Of a DNA stretch of 64,000 bases, positions 26,429 to 35,439 are shown piece by piece. Position numbers and translations under genes: made by a program. The notes beneath the pieces were generated by a model. That model had not been told where the DNA came from and made no database searches. It was given only the letters and a program-made list of their open reading frames with translations. How positions within the stretch are numbered: the stretch's first letter is position 1; each line of letters begins with the position of its first letter. The DNA comes from Aquimarina brevivitae (GTDB lineage Bacteria > Bacteroidota > Bacteroidia > Flavobacteriales > Flavobacteriaceae), in contig NZ_SGXE01000001.1 of NCBI RefSeq assembly GCF_004216895.1, positions 1,098,208 through 1,162,207 on the forward strand, in the 5' to 3' direction.

Positions 26429-27730
26429 TTAGGTAGTTTGTAGTTGAGAATTCTGAAAAGAAAGGCTAATTTCTTCTTCATACTTTTTATAGAATTCAGG
26501 ATCAAAATTGGCCTCAGTAAGGTGCTTGATGACATAGTCCACATCTCTTTCTTCTGTTAACCACCGATCAAATACTTCGTGGCGCATTCTTATCCCAAAG
26601 GTGTTGATGCCTAAAAATCTTCGATCGTTTTTATGATAAGAGATGGTGATGCATTTGGTGTCATCACTGTGTTTCCAATGAAATTGGGCTTCGTATTCTT
26701 TAGGTTTGGCAAATACCCAACCATAGGTTTGATATTCAATATCTAAAAATTTAGCACTATTAAACCAGTGCCCTGGGTTATAGGCAATCCTATTATCACA
26801 AATGGTTTGTGCAACGGTTTCTCCCATCATTCGACCGGTATACCAAACAGCCTCTACGGGTCTACGCAGTCCAATGGCTTCGTGCTGCTCAGCACAATCC
26901 CCAATGGCATATACATCAGGGATATTGGTTTCTAAAAAACGATTTACTTTAACACCTTTGCCTAGTTCGATATTAGAATCTTTTAAAAAATCAATATTTG
27001 GAGTAACACCGGCAGTGAGTCCCACAACATTACAATCAATTACTTCTCCAGTTTCCTGAACAACCACTCCTTTTACTTTACCTTGATCATCAGCAATAAT
27101 TTCCTTAAGATTTGAGGATAGTCGTAAGTCAATGTGATGTTGTTCAATATGTCTGTTGATCATTGCACTTTCTCCTTCAGGTAACACGCCGTTCCAAAAG
27201 CTACTTTCTCTTACCAAAAAGGTAACTGGGATATCTCTACTTCTCAACATTTCTGCAAGTTCAATACCTATCAATCCACCGCCTACAATTACAGCTCGCT
27301 TGCAACTATTGGGATTTGGAGCGTATTTTTCAAGTTGATCTAAATCTTGCTTATGATACATCCCCATTACACCTTTTAGGTCTTGACCAGGCCAACCAAA
27401 CTTGTTGGGCTTTGAACCTGTAGCGATAATCAAAGTGTCATAGTGCAATGTATCGCCGTCAGAAAACTGTAAAGTTTTATTTTCGGTGCTTACTTTTTCT
27501 ACAAAAGCTTTTCTTAATTCGATATTGTTCTTTTTCCAAAACCAATTTTCATAGGGTTGGGTATGGCTAAATTTCATATGCCCCATATAGATGTACATCA
27601 AAGCGGTGCGCGAAAAGAAATATTCTGTTTCTGAAGAGATTATTGTTATTCTTTTATCAGACATTTTTCTGATATGCCTGGCCGCCGTGACGCCAGATAT
27701 ACCATTGCCTATAATTACCACATGTTCCAT
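26429..27730 (-). CDS. NAD(P)/FAD-dependent oxidoreductase (NirB/rubredoxin reductase-like)
   Basis: The 433-residue flavoprotein has two Rossmann motifs, GNGISGVTAA at residues 7-16 and AVIVGGGLIGIELAE near 147, and the FAD-binding YAIGDCAE near 275. This is the layout of the pyridine nucleotide-disulfide reductase superfamily without the redox-active CxxxxC, as in NirB N-terminal domains and ferredoxin reductases. With the membrane ferredoxin directly behind it, a NAD(P)H-to-ferredoxin relay is a reasonable inference. It is the first gene of a minus-strand run. Confidence 0.88.
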   Translation of the reverse strand: MEHVVIIGNGISGVTAARHIRKMSDKRITIISSETEYFFSRTALMYIYMGHMKFSHTQPYENWFWKKNNIELRKAFVEKVSTENKTLQFSDGDTLHYDTLIIATGSKPNKFGWPGQDLKGVMGMYHKQDLDQLEKYAPNPNSCKRAVIVGGGLIGIELAEMLRSRDIPVTFLVRESSFWNGVLPEGESAMINRHIEQHHIDLRLSSNLKEIIADDQGKVKGVVVQETGEVIDCNVVGLTAGVTPNIDFLKDSNIELGKGVKVNRFLETNIPDVYAIGDCAEQHEAIGLRRPVEAVWYTGRMMGETVAQTICDNRIAYNPGHWFNSAKFLDIEYQTYGWVFAKPKEYEAQFHWKHSDDTKCITISYHKNDRRFLGINTFGIRMRHEVFDRWLTEERDVDYVIKHLTEANFDPEFYKKYEEEISLSFQNSQLQTT

Positions 27731-27925
27731 AAAATTGGGTGTTGATTAGCTTGATACTTCATTGTATCCTTATGTCGGTATTAAATATAAAAACTTAATG
27801 TTAGAATCTAATTTAGAATTGATCTAAAAGAAGAAGTAATGTAAGTTTTGCATAACATAGGCCGTAAATACATCTCCTAGATATAGGCTTAGGCTAAAAT
27901 GTTGTATTTTAACTGTAAAAAAAGG

Positions 27926-28927
27926 ATGAATAAATTACTTGGGCTACTTCTTGTGTTACTATTTTTAAATTGCCAAGGACAAAAATCAAAAATTAATGGA
28001 GTGAGTTTTGTCGCTGCTCCACAAGAAATTACAATTACTGCTGTAGATCCCGTAGTGAAGCTTAATGCAAATTGGGCAGCAGTGATGCCTTATGGTTTTG
28101 TAAAAAAAACAGATTCTCCTGAAGTTATTTTTAATATCGAGCGACAATGGTGGGGAGAACGCAGAGAAGGTGCAAAGAAAACTATTGCGCTACTTAATGC
28201 TAAAAAGATTCAGGTTATGCTGAAGCCACAACTCTGGGTTTGGCAAGGAGAATTTACGGGTTTGATTGCAATGAAAAGCGAATCAGACTGGATTGCCTTT
28301 GAAAAATCGTATAGAAAATTTATTATGCTTTATGCTGAGTTGGCCAAGAAGATGGATGTACCGTTACTATGTATCGGTACTGAATTAGAAAAATTTGTGC
28401 AGCAAAGGCCAAAGTATTGGAATCAGTTAATTGACGATATTAAAAAGGTATATAAGGGAGAATTAACTTATGCAGAAAATTGGGACCAATATCGTAACAC
28501 AGCTATTTGGGATAAATTGGATTACATAGGTGTAGATGCCTATTTTCCGGTAACAGATAAACAATCTCCAACCATTTCTGAATTTAAAGAAGGATGGCAA
28601 AAACATAAAGTAAACCTGCAAGATTTTTCCGATAAACACCAAAAACCAATTTTGTTTACCGAATATGGTTACCGAAGTGTTCATTATACGGGTAAAAGGC
28701 CTTGGGATGCAAGCAGATCTGAAAATGATATCAATTTGGAAGCACAGAAGAATGCTTTAGCTGCTATTCATCATGAGTTTTGGCAAGAGGATTGGTTTGC
28801 AGGAGGTTTTTTATGGAAATGGTTTCATAATCACAATGAAGCGGGTGGTAACAACAATAATCGATTTACAATACAAAATAAACCTGCGGAGGACTTGATC
28901 CGGCAGTTGTACTCCTCCAATAAATAA
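27926..28927 (+). CDS. Secreted GH113-like glycoside hydrolase
   Basis: The 333-residue product starts with a lipoprotein-like signal (MNKLLGLLLVLLFLNC, Cys16) and continues as a TIM-barrel resembling GH113, a family of beta-mannanases. Glu153 in IGTELEKF is the likely acid/base and Glu246 in LFTEYGYRS the likely nucleophile. Bacteroidota carry many relatives whose substrate is untested, so mannan is only a guess. The ATG at 27926 is preferred to the 27899 frame because it puts the signal first. It is the only plus-strand gene in its neighbourhood. Confidence 0.85.
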   Translation: MNKLLGLLLVLLFLNCQGQKSKINGVSFVAAPQEITITAVDPVVKLNANWAAVMPYGFVKKTDSPEVIFNIERQWWGERREGAKKTIALLNAKKIQVMLKPQLWVWQGEFTGLIAMKSESDWIAFEKSYRKFIMLYAELAKKMDVPLLCIGTELEKFVQQRPKYWNQLIDDIKKVYKGELTYAENWDQYRNTAIWDKLDYIGVDAYFPVTDKQSPTISEFKEGWQKHKVNLQDFSDKHQKPILFTEYGYRSVHYTGKRPWDASRSENDINLEAQKNALAAIHHEFWQEDWFAGGFLWKWFHNHNEAGGNNNNRFTIQNKPAEDLIRQLYSSNK

Positions 28928-28972
28928 GGGTCATTAACAATTAAACGAAAACCATAAGGATTTTATGAGCAA

Positions 28973-29680
28973 TTAGTTGGCTACTCTTTCTTTATAATAG
29001 CGATAGAGTTCTTCGGATGAAGCTCCCATCCATTTTTTGAGATGAATGGTTAAAAAATGGTATTGTAAACGCCATATTCCCACTTCTCTGTATCTTCTGG
29101 CAGAGGTGATAATGTGTTTGGGAATAATAACAAATTGATTGATGTCGAATAATCGGTCTACTAAATCATTATCTTCATAAACAATAAATTCTTCATTGTA
29201 CCCTCCTATTTCATCAAAAAGTTTTTTGGTAATAAATTGACTTTGATCGCCTCCACGACATTTTTTACTTCTAAATTTAGTCATCCATCCTAGGAATTGC
29301 AACCACCAGTGGTTGTCATCAAATTTCATCCTGAAACATCCTGCCAGATTATTGTTTTGTACTTCGTTAAGGATTAAGCGATCATATTCTGCAGGCGGGA
29401 AGGAGTCTGCATGTAAAAAATATAAAATTTCTCCAGATGCGTGCCGTGCTCCTGTATTAAGTTGTTTGGCGCGGCCTTTTTCTGAACTGATAAATTTTAT
29501 AGAAGTTGTATGTTCTTTTGAATAATTTTCAACTATTGATTTAGAATCATCTGTACTACCTCCATCCACTACCAGTATTTCTAAAGCGCTTGGTGTGGTT
29601 GCTTTATCTAGTAAATGTTGAAGCAGCTTACCTATGGTAGCTGCTTCATTTAATATGGGTATAACTATCGAAATCTTCAA
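28973..29680 (-). CDS. TIGR04283-type arsenosugar biosynthesis glycosyltransferase
   Basis: The 235-residue GT2 enzyme has VIPILNEAATIG, VVDGGSTDDS and the metal-binding LHADSFPP typical of the TIGR04283 group, a family named for its association with arsenosugar clusters. The presence of arsM and arsS 5-9 kb away supports the name. It could add a sugar or glycerol-type aglycone during arsenosugar assembly, but no biochemical role is proven to my knowledge. It lies 35 nt behind a DUF547 gene and probably belongs to that operon. Confidence 0.85.
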   Translation of the reverse strand: MKISIVIPILNEAATIGKLLQHLLDKATTPSALEILVVDGGSTDDSKSIVENYSKEHTTSIKFISSEKGRAKQLNTGARHASGEILYFLHADSFPPAEYDRLILNEVQNNNLAGCFRMKFDDNHWWLQFLGWMTKFRSKKCRGGDQSQFITKKLFDEIGGYNEEFIVYEDNDLVDRLFDINQFVIIPKHIITSARRYREVGIWRLQYHFLTIHLKKWMGASSEELYRYYKERVAN

Positions 29681-29715
29681 AATAGTATCTTTTTAGGATT
29701 TCTAAAATTACGTAT

Positions 29716-30453
29716 TTAATCTAAGGCATACGCAGAGTTGTCTATTTTTGTTTCATTAAGATTCCAGTTGTACTCTTTATAACCCTTAGAGTCTTGATCT
29801 GTAATTCTAATCTTTGCATAACGATTAATAAAATCTTCTACATCTCCTCCATTTACTTTAAAATCTCTTCTGTACCATTTAAAGATTTTAGATAAGACTA
29901 TGACATTAGGCGTAATTATATTTCGCTTTGGATCATTAATAAATTTTTCAGTTTGTCGATCGAGAGCTCTTTGTAGGTTTTCTCCGGTATAGGCTCTATT
30001 CCATACTACCGGGCAAGAAATTGATGCGCAATTAATAGCAAAATGAATTCTAGGATCTCCAAATTTTCTCAAAATTTTGTGTTCCAAATCGTTTAGGCTA
30101 TACCATTCTCCATCGATTTTAAAAAACTCTTTATCCCAGGGATCCTTTAAATCTTTAATGCTTTTTACAGGATAACTATCGATAATAAGTTTGACCGTGT
30201 ATGCATTATAGGCATTGATCCAATACGCCAATTTCTCATTTCTTGACCAGGTTTCATCCGGCGCGTTTTCAGAAAGCTCCTGGAAATATCTATATAATAG
30301 CGAGCTATCTCTCATAAATCCATCATAGTTTACATTACCATCTTCAGACACGTTTAGTAATACGGCCTGATCCCAGGTAGAGTGATCAAATTTTTGTTGT
30401 GCAACTACTGAGAAGGTAACGCTTATCAGCAGTAAAGTAATTATATTTTTCAT
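29716..30453 (-). CDS. DUF547 secreted protein, copy A
   Basis: The 245-residue product has a signal peptide (cleavage likely after VVAQ) and a DUF547 domain. Its most conserved part is RIHFAINCASISCPV near residues 138-152, with two Cys and one His that look like an active site. The KLAYWINAYNAYTVKLI helix is also family-typical. The function of DUF547 is unknown; these proteins are frequent neighbours of arsenosugar genes. It is a close paralogue of the next gene (copy B), about two thirds identical by eye, so a tandem duplication is likely. Confidence 0.88.
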   Translation of the reverse strand: MKNIITLLLISVTFSVVAQQKFDHSTWDQAVLLNVSEDGNVNYDGFMRDSSLLYRYFQELSENAPDETWSRNEKLAYWINAYNAYTVKLIIDSYPVKSIKDLKDPWDKEFFKIDGEWYSLNDLEHKILRKFGDPRIHFAINCASISCPVVWNRAYTGENLQRALDRQTEKFINDPKRNIITPNVIVLSKIFKWYRRDFKVNGGDVEDFINRYAKIRITDQDSKGYKEYNWNLNETKIDNSAYALD

Positions 30454-30605
30454 GTTTTCTAGATATGTTTTAATAGTTAGAATAAAGTATTCTAGTTCCT
30501 TGTTTCTCCTATATTTACGAGGCTTTTTGATCTGCGGTTTTCATGATAGTGTTAAAGTAATCACAAAGTGATGTTTACGTCAATCTTCAGGATTAGTAAC
30601 AGAAA

Positions 30606-31358
30606 TTAATCCAGAACATAGGTAGTGGGGTTAATTTTTGTTTCATTTAGACTCCAATCATAGTCTGCGTATCCTTTATTGGGTTGATTGGAAATTTTTA
30701 CGTTAGCATAAGAGTTAATAAAGTCGACTACATCTTTATTGTCTGTTTTAAAGTCCCGTTTGTACCAAGAGAAAATCTTAGATACTTTAACTTCTGTTGG
30801 CGTTATCGTATTTCTTGTGGGGTCGTTGATAAACTTTTTGGTTTGCTGCTCTAATAAGCGTTGAAGATTAGCAGCAGTATAAGCTCTGTTTAAAACGACA
30901 GGGCAAGAGTAGGACGCGCAATTTATTGCAAAATGAATTCTGGGATCACCAAATTTTCGTAAAATTTTATGCTCTATATCATTAAGGCTAAACCACTCGC
31001 CATCAATTTTAAAGAATTTTTTGTCCCAGGGATCTTTTAGGTCTTTAATACTTTTAACAGGGTAGCTATCGATGATAAGTTTGATGGTATATGCGTTATA
31101 GGTATTAATCCAATATGCCATTTGCTCATCTTTGGACCAGCTTGCATCGGGCTTATTTTCTGTTAATTGTTGAAAGTAGGTGTATAGCAGGGAACTATCT
31201 TTCATAAAACCATTGTAGTTGACCAGACCATCTGTAGAAACATTAAGAATCAGTGCTTGATCCCAGGTAGAATGATCGAATTTGTTTTGACCGGTAACGA
31301 CTAGGGTAAGGGCGAAAAAGATTAAAGAAGCTATGGTATTGAGTTTTTTTGTTTTCAT
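30606..31358 (-). CDS. DUF547 secreted protein, copy B
   Basis: This 250-residue secreted protein is the tandem paralogue of copy A. Blocks such as SYPVKSIKDLKDPWDK and HKILRKFGDPRIHFAINCAS are the same in both, while signal peptides and C-terminal loops differ. The His-Cys-Cys motif (HFAINCASYSCPV) is intact, so both copies should be functional. Copy A starts 152 nt downstream; the gap has no terminator that I can see. It probably opens the operon B-A-GT2. Confidence 0.88.
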   Translation of the reverse strand: MKTKKLNTIASLIFFALTLVVTGQNKFDHSTWDQALILNVSTDGLVNYNGFMKDSSLLYTYFQQLTENKPDASWSKDEQMAYWINTYNAYTIKLIIDSYPVKSIKDLKDPWDKKFFKIDGEWFSLNDIEHKILRKFGDPRIHFAINCASYSCPVVLNRAYTAANLQRLLEQQTKKFINDPTRNTITPTEVKVSKIFSWYKRDFKTDNKDVVDFINSYANVKISNQPNKGYADYDWSLNETKINPTTYVLD

Positions 31359-31727
31359 AATTGTAAACTATTGTTGGAATAACTTATATACGTTAAAATC
31401 CATTATTTGGATGTATTCTTAGTTAGCGAGTAGTAAAACTTCCTTACATCTTTTTTTATGAAGTAATGATTGAACTTATAATTTTTCTCGACGAATATTA
31501 TTTTTATTCACTTGAAGATAAGTGACTTATACTTCATTTTATTGTTATTTTAAAAATCAATTAACATTGTTTTTTAGTAATACATTAACACCTGCCTTTA
31601 TGAAAAAGTTGGTAATAAAAAGAAAAAGCTAGTTTCAAAAAGGTAAAAAACAAAGAAAAACTAAAGTGATAATTGATTTTGTATATAAAGCTGAATCTTC
31701 TTTATATATTTGATACAAACCAACTCC
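31359..31727. promoter_or_regulatory. Divergent intergenic region with PagL-like gene promoter
   Basis: This 369-bp AT-rich spacer separates the DUF547 copy B gene from the plus-strand PagL-like gene. TTTG (31678-31681) and TATATTTG (31705-31712) are 23 nt apart and could drive the plus-strand gene. This placement supports the ATG at 31728 rather than a frame start at 31710. No reading frame or repeat was seen in the remainder. Confidence 0.5.
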
Positions 31728-32825
31728 ATGTCTAAATACCTATTTTGTCTCTGCCTTATTATGGTTTGTACAATTACTGCTCAGGATAAAGTTAAAGCGC
31801 CTTTTGATATTGATGCAAATTATTTTTATGGAACCATATTGGAGCATAATCCAGATATCGCCCATTTAATTACAGCGCATCCTCAGGGAGTTATGCTGAG
31901 TTTTAATCAAAAAACAATTGGAAAGCACGAGTGGGAACGTTTGTATGGGTATCCTGATTATGGTTTTTCATTTATCCATCAGGATATGAAAAATACCTAC
32001 CTGGGTGAAAATTACAGTATTTACGGACATCTCAATTTTTATTTTTTTAATGATAATTTGCAATTCAGAGTAGGGCAGGGTATTGCAATTACCACAAATC
32101 CCTATGATCGAAATACCAATTATGTTAACAACGCTTATGGTTCCAGGTTATTAAGTTCTACCTATTTAAAAATTAATTATAAAAAAAGTAATATCATTCA
32201 AAACCTAGGTGTCGAAGGCGGAGTGTCGATCATTCATTATTCTAATGCAAGTTCTAAAGCACCTAATAATAGTACAAATACGTTTGCATTTAATATCGGT
32301 GTCAATTATAGTTTGCAGCAAAATGAACTTACTGAACCCTTAGTTACTGATAAAGATTTAAAATACACTGAACCTTTAGCCTATATACTTGCATTTAGAG
32401 CAGGGTCTAATGAAACGGATGTTATTGGATCGGGTCGTTTTCCTTTTTATACCTTCTCGGCTTTTGTGAGCAAGCGAATCAATAAAAAGAGCTCATTACA
32501 ATTAGGAGTAGATGCTTTTTTTGCTGAGTTTTTGAAGGAATATGTAAAGTACCAATCTATTGCATTTCCAGAAAATGGCATCCAGGGAGATGAGGACTGG
32601 AAACGCTTGGGTGTTGCCTTTGGACACGAATTACATATTGGTAAATTATCTTTACTAACCCATTTAGGGTATTACGTATATTATCCTTTTGAATATCAGG
32701 GGAGATGGTATAACCGAATTGGATTACAGTATATGGTTTACAAAAACTTTTTTGTAGCTACTACAGTAAAATCTCACGGAGCCACGGCAGAGGGAGTAGA
32801 GTTTGGTGTAGGATTAAAAATTTAA
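31728..32825 (+). CDS. PagL-like lipid A deacylase / acyloxyacyl hydrolase
   Basis: The 365-residue product has a signal peptide (to about residue 19, TAQ) and an outer-membrane beta-barrel composition. The segment IIHYSNASSK at 169-178 matches the catalytic His-x-Ser of PagL (His170, Ser172), so it probably removes an acyl chain from lipid A in the outer membrane. It is longer than the classic 160-residue PagL, as usual in Bacteroidota. The gene lies inside the arsenosugar region on the opposite strand with the next lipoprotein gene 6 nt behind it. Confidence 0.8.
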   Translation: MSKYLFCLCLIMVCTITAQDKVKAPFDIDANYFYGTILEHNPDIAHLITAHPQGVMLSFNQKTIGKHEWERLYGYPDYGFSFIHQDMKNTYLGENYSIYGHLNFYFFNDNLQFRVGQGIAITTNPYDRNTNYVNNAYGSRLLSSTYLKINYKKSNIIQNLGVEGGVSIIHYSNASSKAPNNSTNTFAFNIGVNYSLQQNELTEPLVTDKDLKYTEPLAYILAFRAGSNETDVIGSGRFPFYTFSAFVSKRINKKSSLQLGVDAFFAEFLKEYVKYQSIAFPENGIQGDEDWKRLGVAFGHELHIGKLSLLTHLGYYVYYPFEYQGRWYNRIGLQYMVYKNFFVATTVKSHGATAEGVEFGVGLKI

Positions 32826-32831
32826 ATAAGT

Positions 32832-33584
32832 ATGAAAGTAATAGGACCTATAATTATTGCAGTTTTGATATTAATATCTTGTGGTTCAGAAAACTCTTGG
32901 GATTGCCTACAAACTACTGGGGAAATTATCACGGAAGAAGTTGAGGTAGTTAATTTTAATGCAATAAGTGTGTTGCAGCGGTCACAACTGATTATTAGTC
33001 AGGGTACTCAGCGTGTTAGGGTGGAAACAGGTGAAAACCTTATCAATGATGTTGAAGTTTATGTAGATAATGGTACTTTAATAATTGATAATAAAAATAG
33101 TTGTAATCTGGTTAGAGATTATGGTGTTACCAAGGTATATGTCACAATTCCCGATATCACCGAAATACGAAACGCTAGTGGTTTACCTGTTATAGGCGAA
33201 GGAGTTTTGAGTGTTACAGAATTAACTTTGACCTCAGACGATTTAGAGGAAGAAGATTTGTATCGAAAAGTTGGCGATTTTAGACTAAACTTAGATGTAG
33301 ATCAATTAACAATAATTACCAATGGAAAATCTAACTTCTTTTTAGATGGTCGGGCAACAGCAGTGGATATAAACTTTCTTGATGGCGATAATAGATGTGA
33401 GTGTACTGCATTAGACGTAAATACACTCTCAGTTTTTCATCGAGGTACTAACGATATCATTATTGCTCCACAAACATCGGTAACAGGAGAATTACGTAGC
33501 ACAGGGAATCTGATCCTTAGAAGCCGCCCTGCTGTGGTAGATTTACAAGAATTGTATACAGGGCGTCTTATCTATCAGGATTAA
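32832..33584 (+). CDS. Lipoprotein with DUF2807 (head GIN) domain
   Basis: The 250-residue product has a lipoprotein signal with Cys17 (MKVIGPIIIAVLILISCGS) and a beta-helical domain of the DUF2807/head GIN type, with repeats such as FNAISVLQRSQLIIS and RVRVETGENLIND. The family is common in Bacteroidota envelopes and has no settled function. The start is 6 nt behind the PagL-like gene, so the two form a small operon. It converges on the third DUF547 gene with only 17 nt between stops. Confidence 0.85.
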   Translation: MKVIGPIIIAVLILISCGSENSWDCLQTTGEIITEEVEVVNFNAISVLQRSQLIISQGTQRVRVETGENLINDVEVYVDNGTLIIDNKNSCNLVRDYGVTKVYVTIPDITEIRNASGLPVIGEGVLSVTELTLTSDDLEEEDLYRKVGDFRLNLDVDQLTIITNGKSNFFLDGRATAVDINFLDGDNRCECTALDVNTLSVFHRGTNDIIIAPQTSVTGELRSTGNLILRSRPAVVDLQELYTGRLIYQD

Positions 33585-33601
33585 TAATTGTCAAATTAGA
33601 T

Positions 33602-34396
33602 TTACTGTTGTTCATTTAAATTCCAGTCGTATTCTATATAATTTAACGCGGCTCCAGTATTGATTTTGGTAGTTGCATACCGATTGATATATGCTCCTAC
33701 CGAATTTATACCATTAATTACATAATCTTTTTCGTACCACTTAAAAATTTTAGAAAGTTTAGGGCTTTCTTCGGTGATATCATTTTTATTAGAATTGATA
33801 AATTCCTTCGCTGCTTTATCCAATTGTTCGTCAATATTAGCGGCGGTGTAGGCTTCATTTTGAAGTTTAGGACAGGAAATAGAGGCGCAATTAATAGCAA
33901 AATGAATTCTTGGTTCATTCATTTTGCGTAGCACCCCATTTTCAATACCACCTAAGGACATAGTACGATCGCCAACTGGGACAATAGCTTTTGTCCAGGC
34001 GCCACCTATATCTTTAATGCTCTTTACCGGATAATTTTTTACAATTAAATCGACCGTGTAGGCATTATAAAGGTTGATATAATACGCCAATAACTCCTGA
34101 ACCGCCCATTCCTCCGTCGGTGGATTTTCTGACAAAGTGGTTAAATATGCTTGTAGTGCTTCTTGATCCGCTTTGAATCCTTTATAATCGACAAAACCTT
34201 GTTCATCTACATATTTTTGCAATAGAGCAGTCCATGGGCTGTGATCAATTTTTGGATCTGTGGATTGCAAGCTTGTCAAGGGCTCAGGAACTTCCTTAAT
34301 GGGTTGTCCTTGACTTGATATGCCAGCAGCAGTTAAAAGTGCACAACTTTGACAAAAAATTAGTGTACAAAACAGTGGAATTAGCAAACGTCTCAT
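33602..34396 (-). CDS. DUF547 protein at the end of the arsenosugar operon (copy C)
   Basis: The 264-residue protein has an N-terminal lipoprotein-like signal (MRRLLIPLFCTLIFCQSC, Cys18) and a DUF547 domain with the same RIHFAINCASISCP core as copies A and B. It is clearly more divergent outside that core and has an extra 30-residue N-terminal spacer. It lies 22 nt behind arsM and is thus the last gene of the arsM/arsS operon. An extracytoplasmic role in handling a product of this operon is possible but unproven. Confidence 0.9.
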   Translation of the reverse strand: MRRLLIPLFCTLIFCQSCALLTAAGISSQGQPIKEVPEPLTSLQSTDPKIDHSPWTALLQKYVDEQGFVDYKGFKADQEALQAYLTTLSENPPTEEWAVQELLAYYINLYNAYTVDLIVKNYPVKSIKDIGGAWTKAIVPVGDRTMSLGGIENGVLRKMNEPRIHFAINCASISCPKLQNEAYTAANIDEQLDKAAKEFINSNKNDITEESPKLSKIFKWYEKDYVINGINSVGAYINRYATTKINTGAALNYIEYDWNLNEQQ

Positions 34397-34418
34397 AAGT
34401 ATTATTTTTTTAATTCAT

Positions 34419-35387
34419 CTAGCAACATCCTCCACCATCATAATGAAATGTAGATTCGCTAATAAAAATATCATCTCTACCTAAATCAGCCAGCGCTTTA
34501 GCAGTTTTGTCACAAACGGCAATCGGTTGGTTTTTTAATAGCACATGCCCTTTTTTGTCATCAAAATAGTCTTGATCTCCATAGTAAATAGCTGCTTTAC
34601 CAGTAAATATACAAGGCCCATCAGCTGGCATTGGATCTTTAATAGCTGCGACTTCAATGGATTCAATGTAGATTAATTCATCTGTAGGATAATTTTTTGG
34701 GTCAAGAATGCGATAAGGTTTACGAGCACGTATTTCTATGGTTCCAAAGCCAACATCGGTTAATGCTTTAACATAGTCTTTGATAGGCAAACTACCACTA
34801 AGACATAAGGCTCTTAGCCGCTCATCATTTCTTAATTTATCATTCATTGGCTGCTCGCAGGTAGGATCACTCATTACCAATCTACCGTGAGGTTTAAGTA
34901 CCCTATACATTTCTTGGATAGCCTTTTTTAAATCTTCTTCCTTAAAAATATTGAAAAGACAATTCTGTGCTGCAACATCGATACTATTGTCATCAACTGG
35001 TAAATTGAGTGCATCTCCAAACCTCAGATCAACAAATTCACTGTTAAACCAGTCATTCTGAGCTTCAGCTTCTTTAAAATTTTTACGAGAAGCTTCTAAC
35101 ATTTCCTGGACCACATCAACACCGATTACTCCATGTTTTTGGCGTGAGAAATAAGAAAATTGAAGAAGCTCCATTCCACCACCAACACCAACATATAAAA
35201 TTTTTGGATTGTTCGTTAAATCTCTGGCATGTACGGTGCTTCCACAGCCGTAATTCATCTCCTGCATGATTTTCGGAATTTTGAGTCCTGGTAATTCCCA
35301 TATAGGGTTAGTTGTACAGCAAAGTCCTACATCAGGTGTTAATGCCGCTTCTTTATAAACATCGTGGGTAGTATTTAAGTAACTCAT
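34419..35387 (-). CDS. arsM: Arsenosugar-type arsenite methyltransferase
   Basis: The 322-residue protein matches the ArsM form found in arsenosugar clusters. It transfers methyl groups from S-adenosylmethionine to arsenite, giving mono- and dimethylated arsenic. The SAM motif ILYVGVGGGMEL is at 63-74, and cysteines that could bind As(III) include Cys23-Cys24, Cys48, and others near CLFNI and DPTCEQ. The end GGGCC (318-322) is another possible thiol site. It lies 52 nt behind the phosphorylase gene and 22 nt ahead of a DUF547 gene. The cytoplasm is the expected location. Confidence 0.93.
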   Translation of the reverse strand: MSYLNTTHDVYKEAALTPDVGLCCTTNPIWELPGLKIPKIMQEMNYGCGSTVHARDLTNNPKILYVGVGGGMELLQFSYFSRQKHGVIGVDVVQEMLEASRKNFKEAEAQNDWFNSEFVDLRFGDALNLPVDDNSIDVAAQNCLFNIFKEEDLKKAIQEMYRVLKPHGRLVMSDPTCEQPMNDKLRNDERLRALCLSGSLPIKDYVKALTDVGFGTIEIRARKPYRILDPKNYPTDELIYIESIEVAAIKDPMPADGPCIFTGKAAIYYGDQDYFDDKKGHVLLKNQPIAVCDKTAKALADLGRDDIFISESTFHYDGGGCC

Positions 35388-35439
35388 TTGGTATTTATAT
35401 TAAATCTTATTTTATTTTTAGTTCTTTTCAGTATATACG

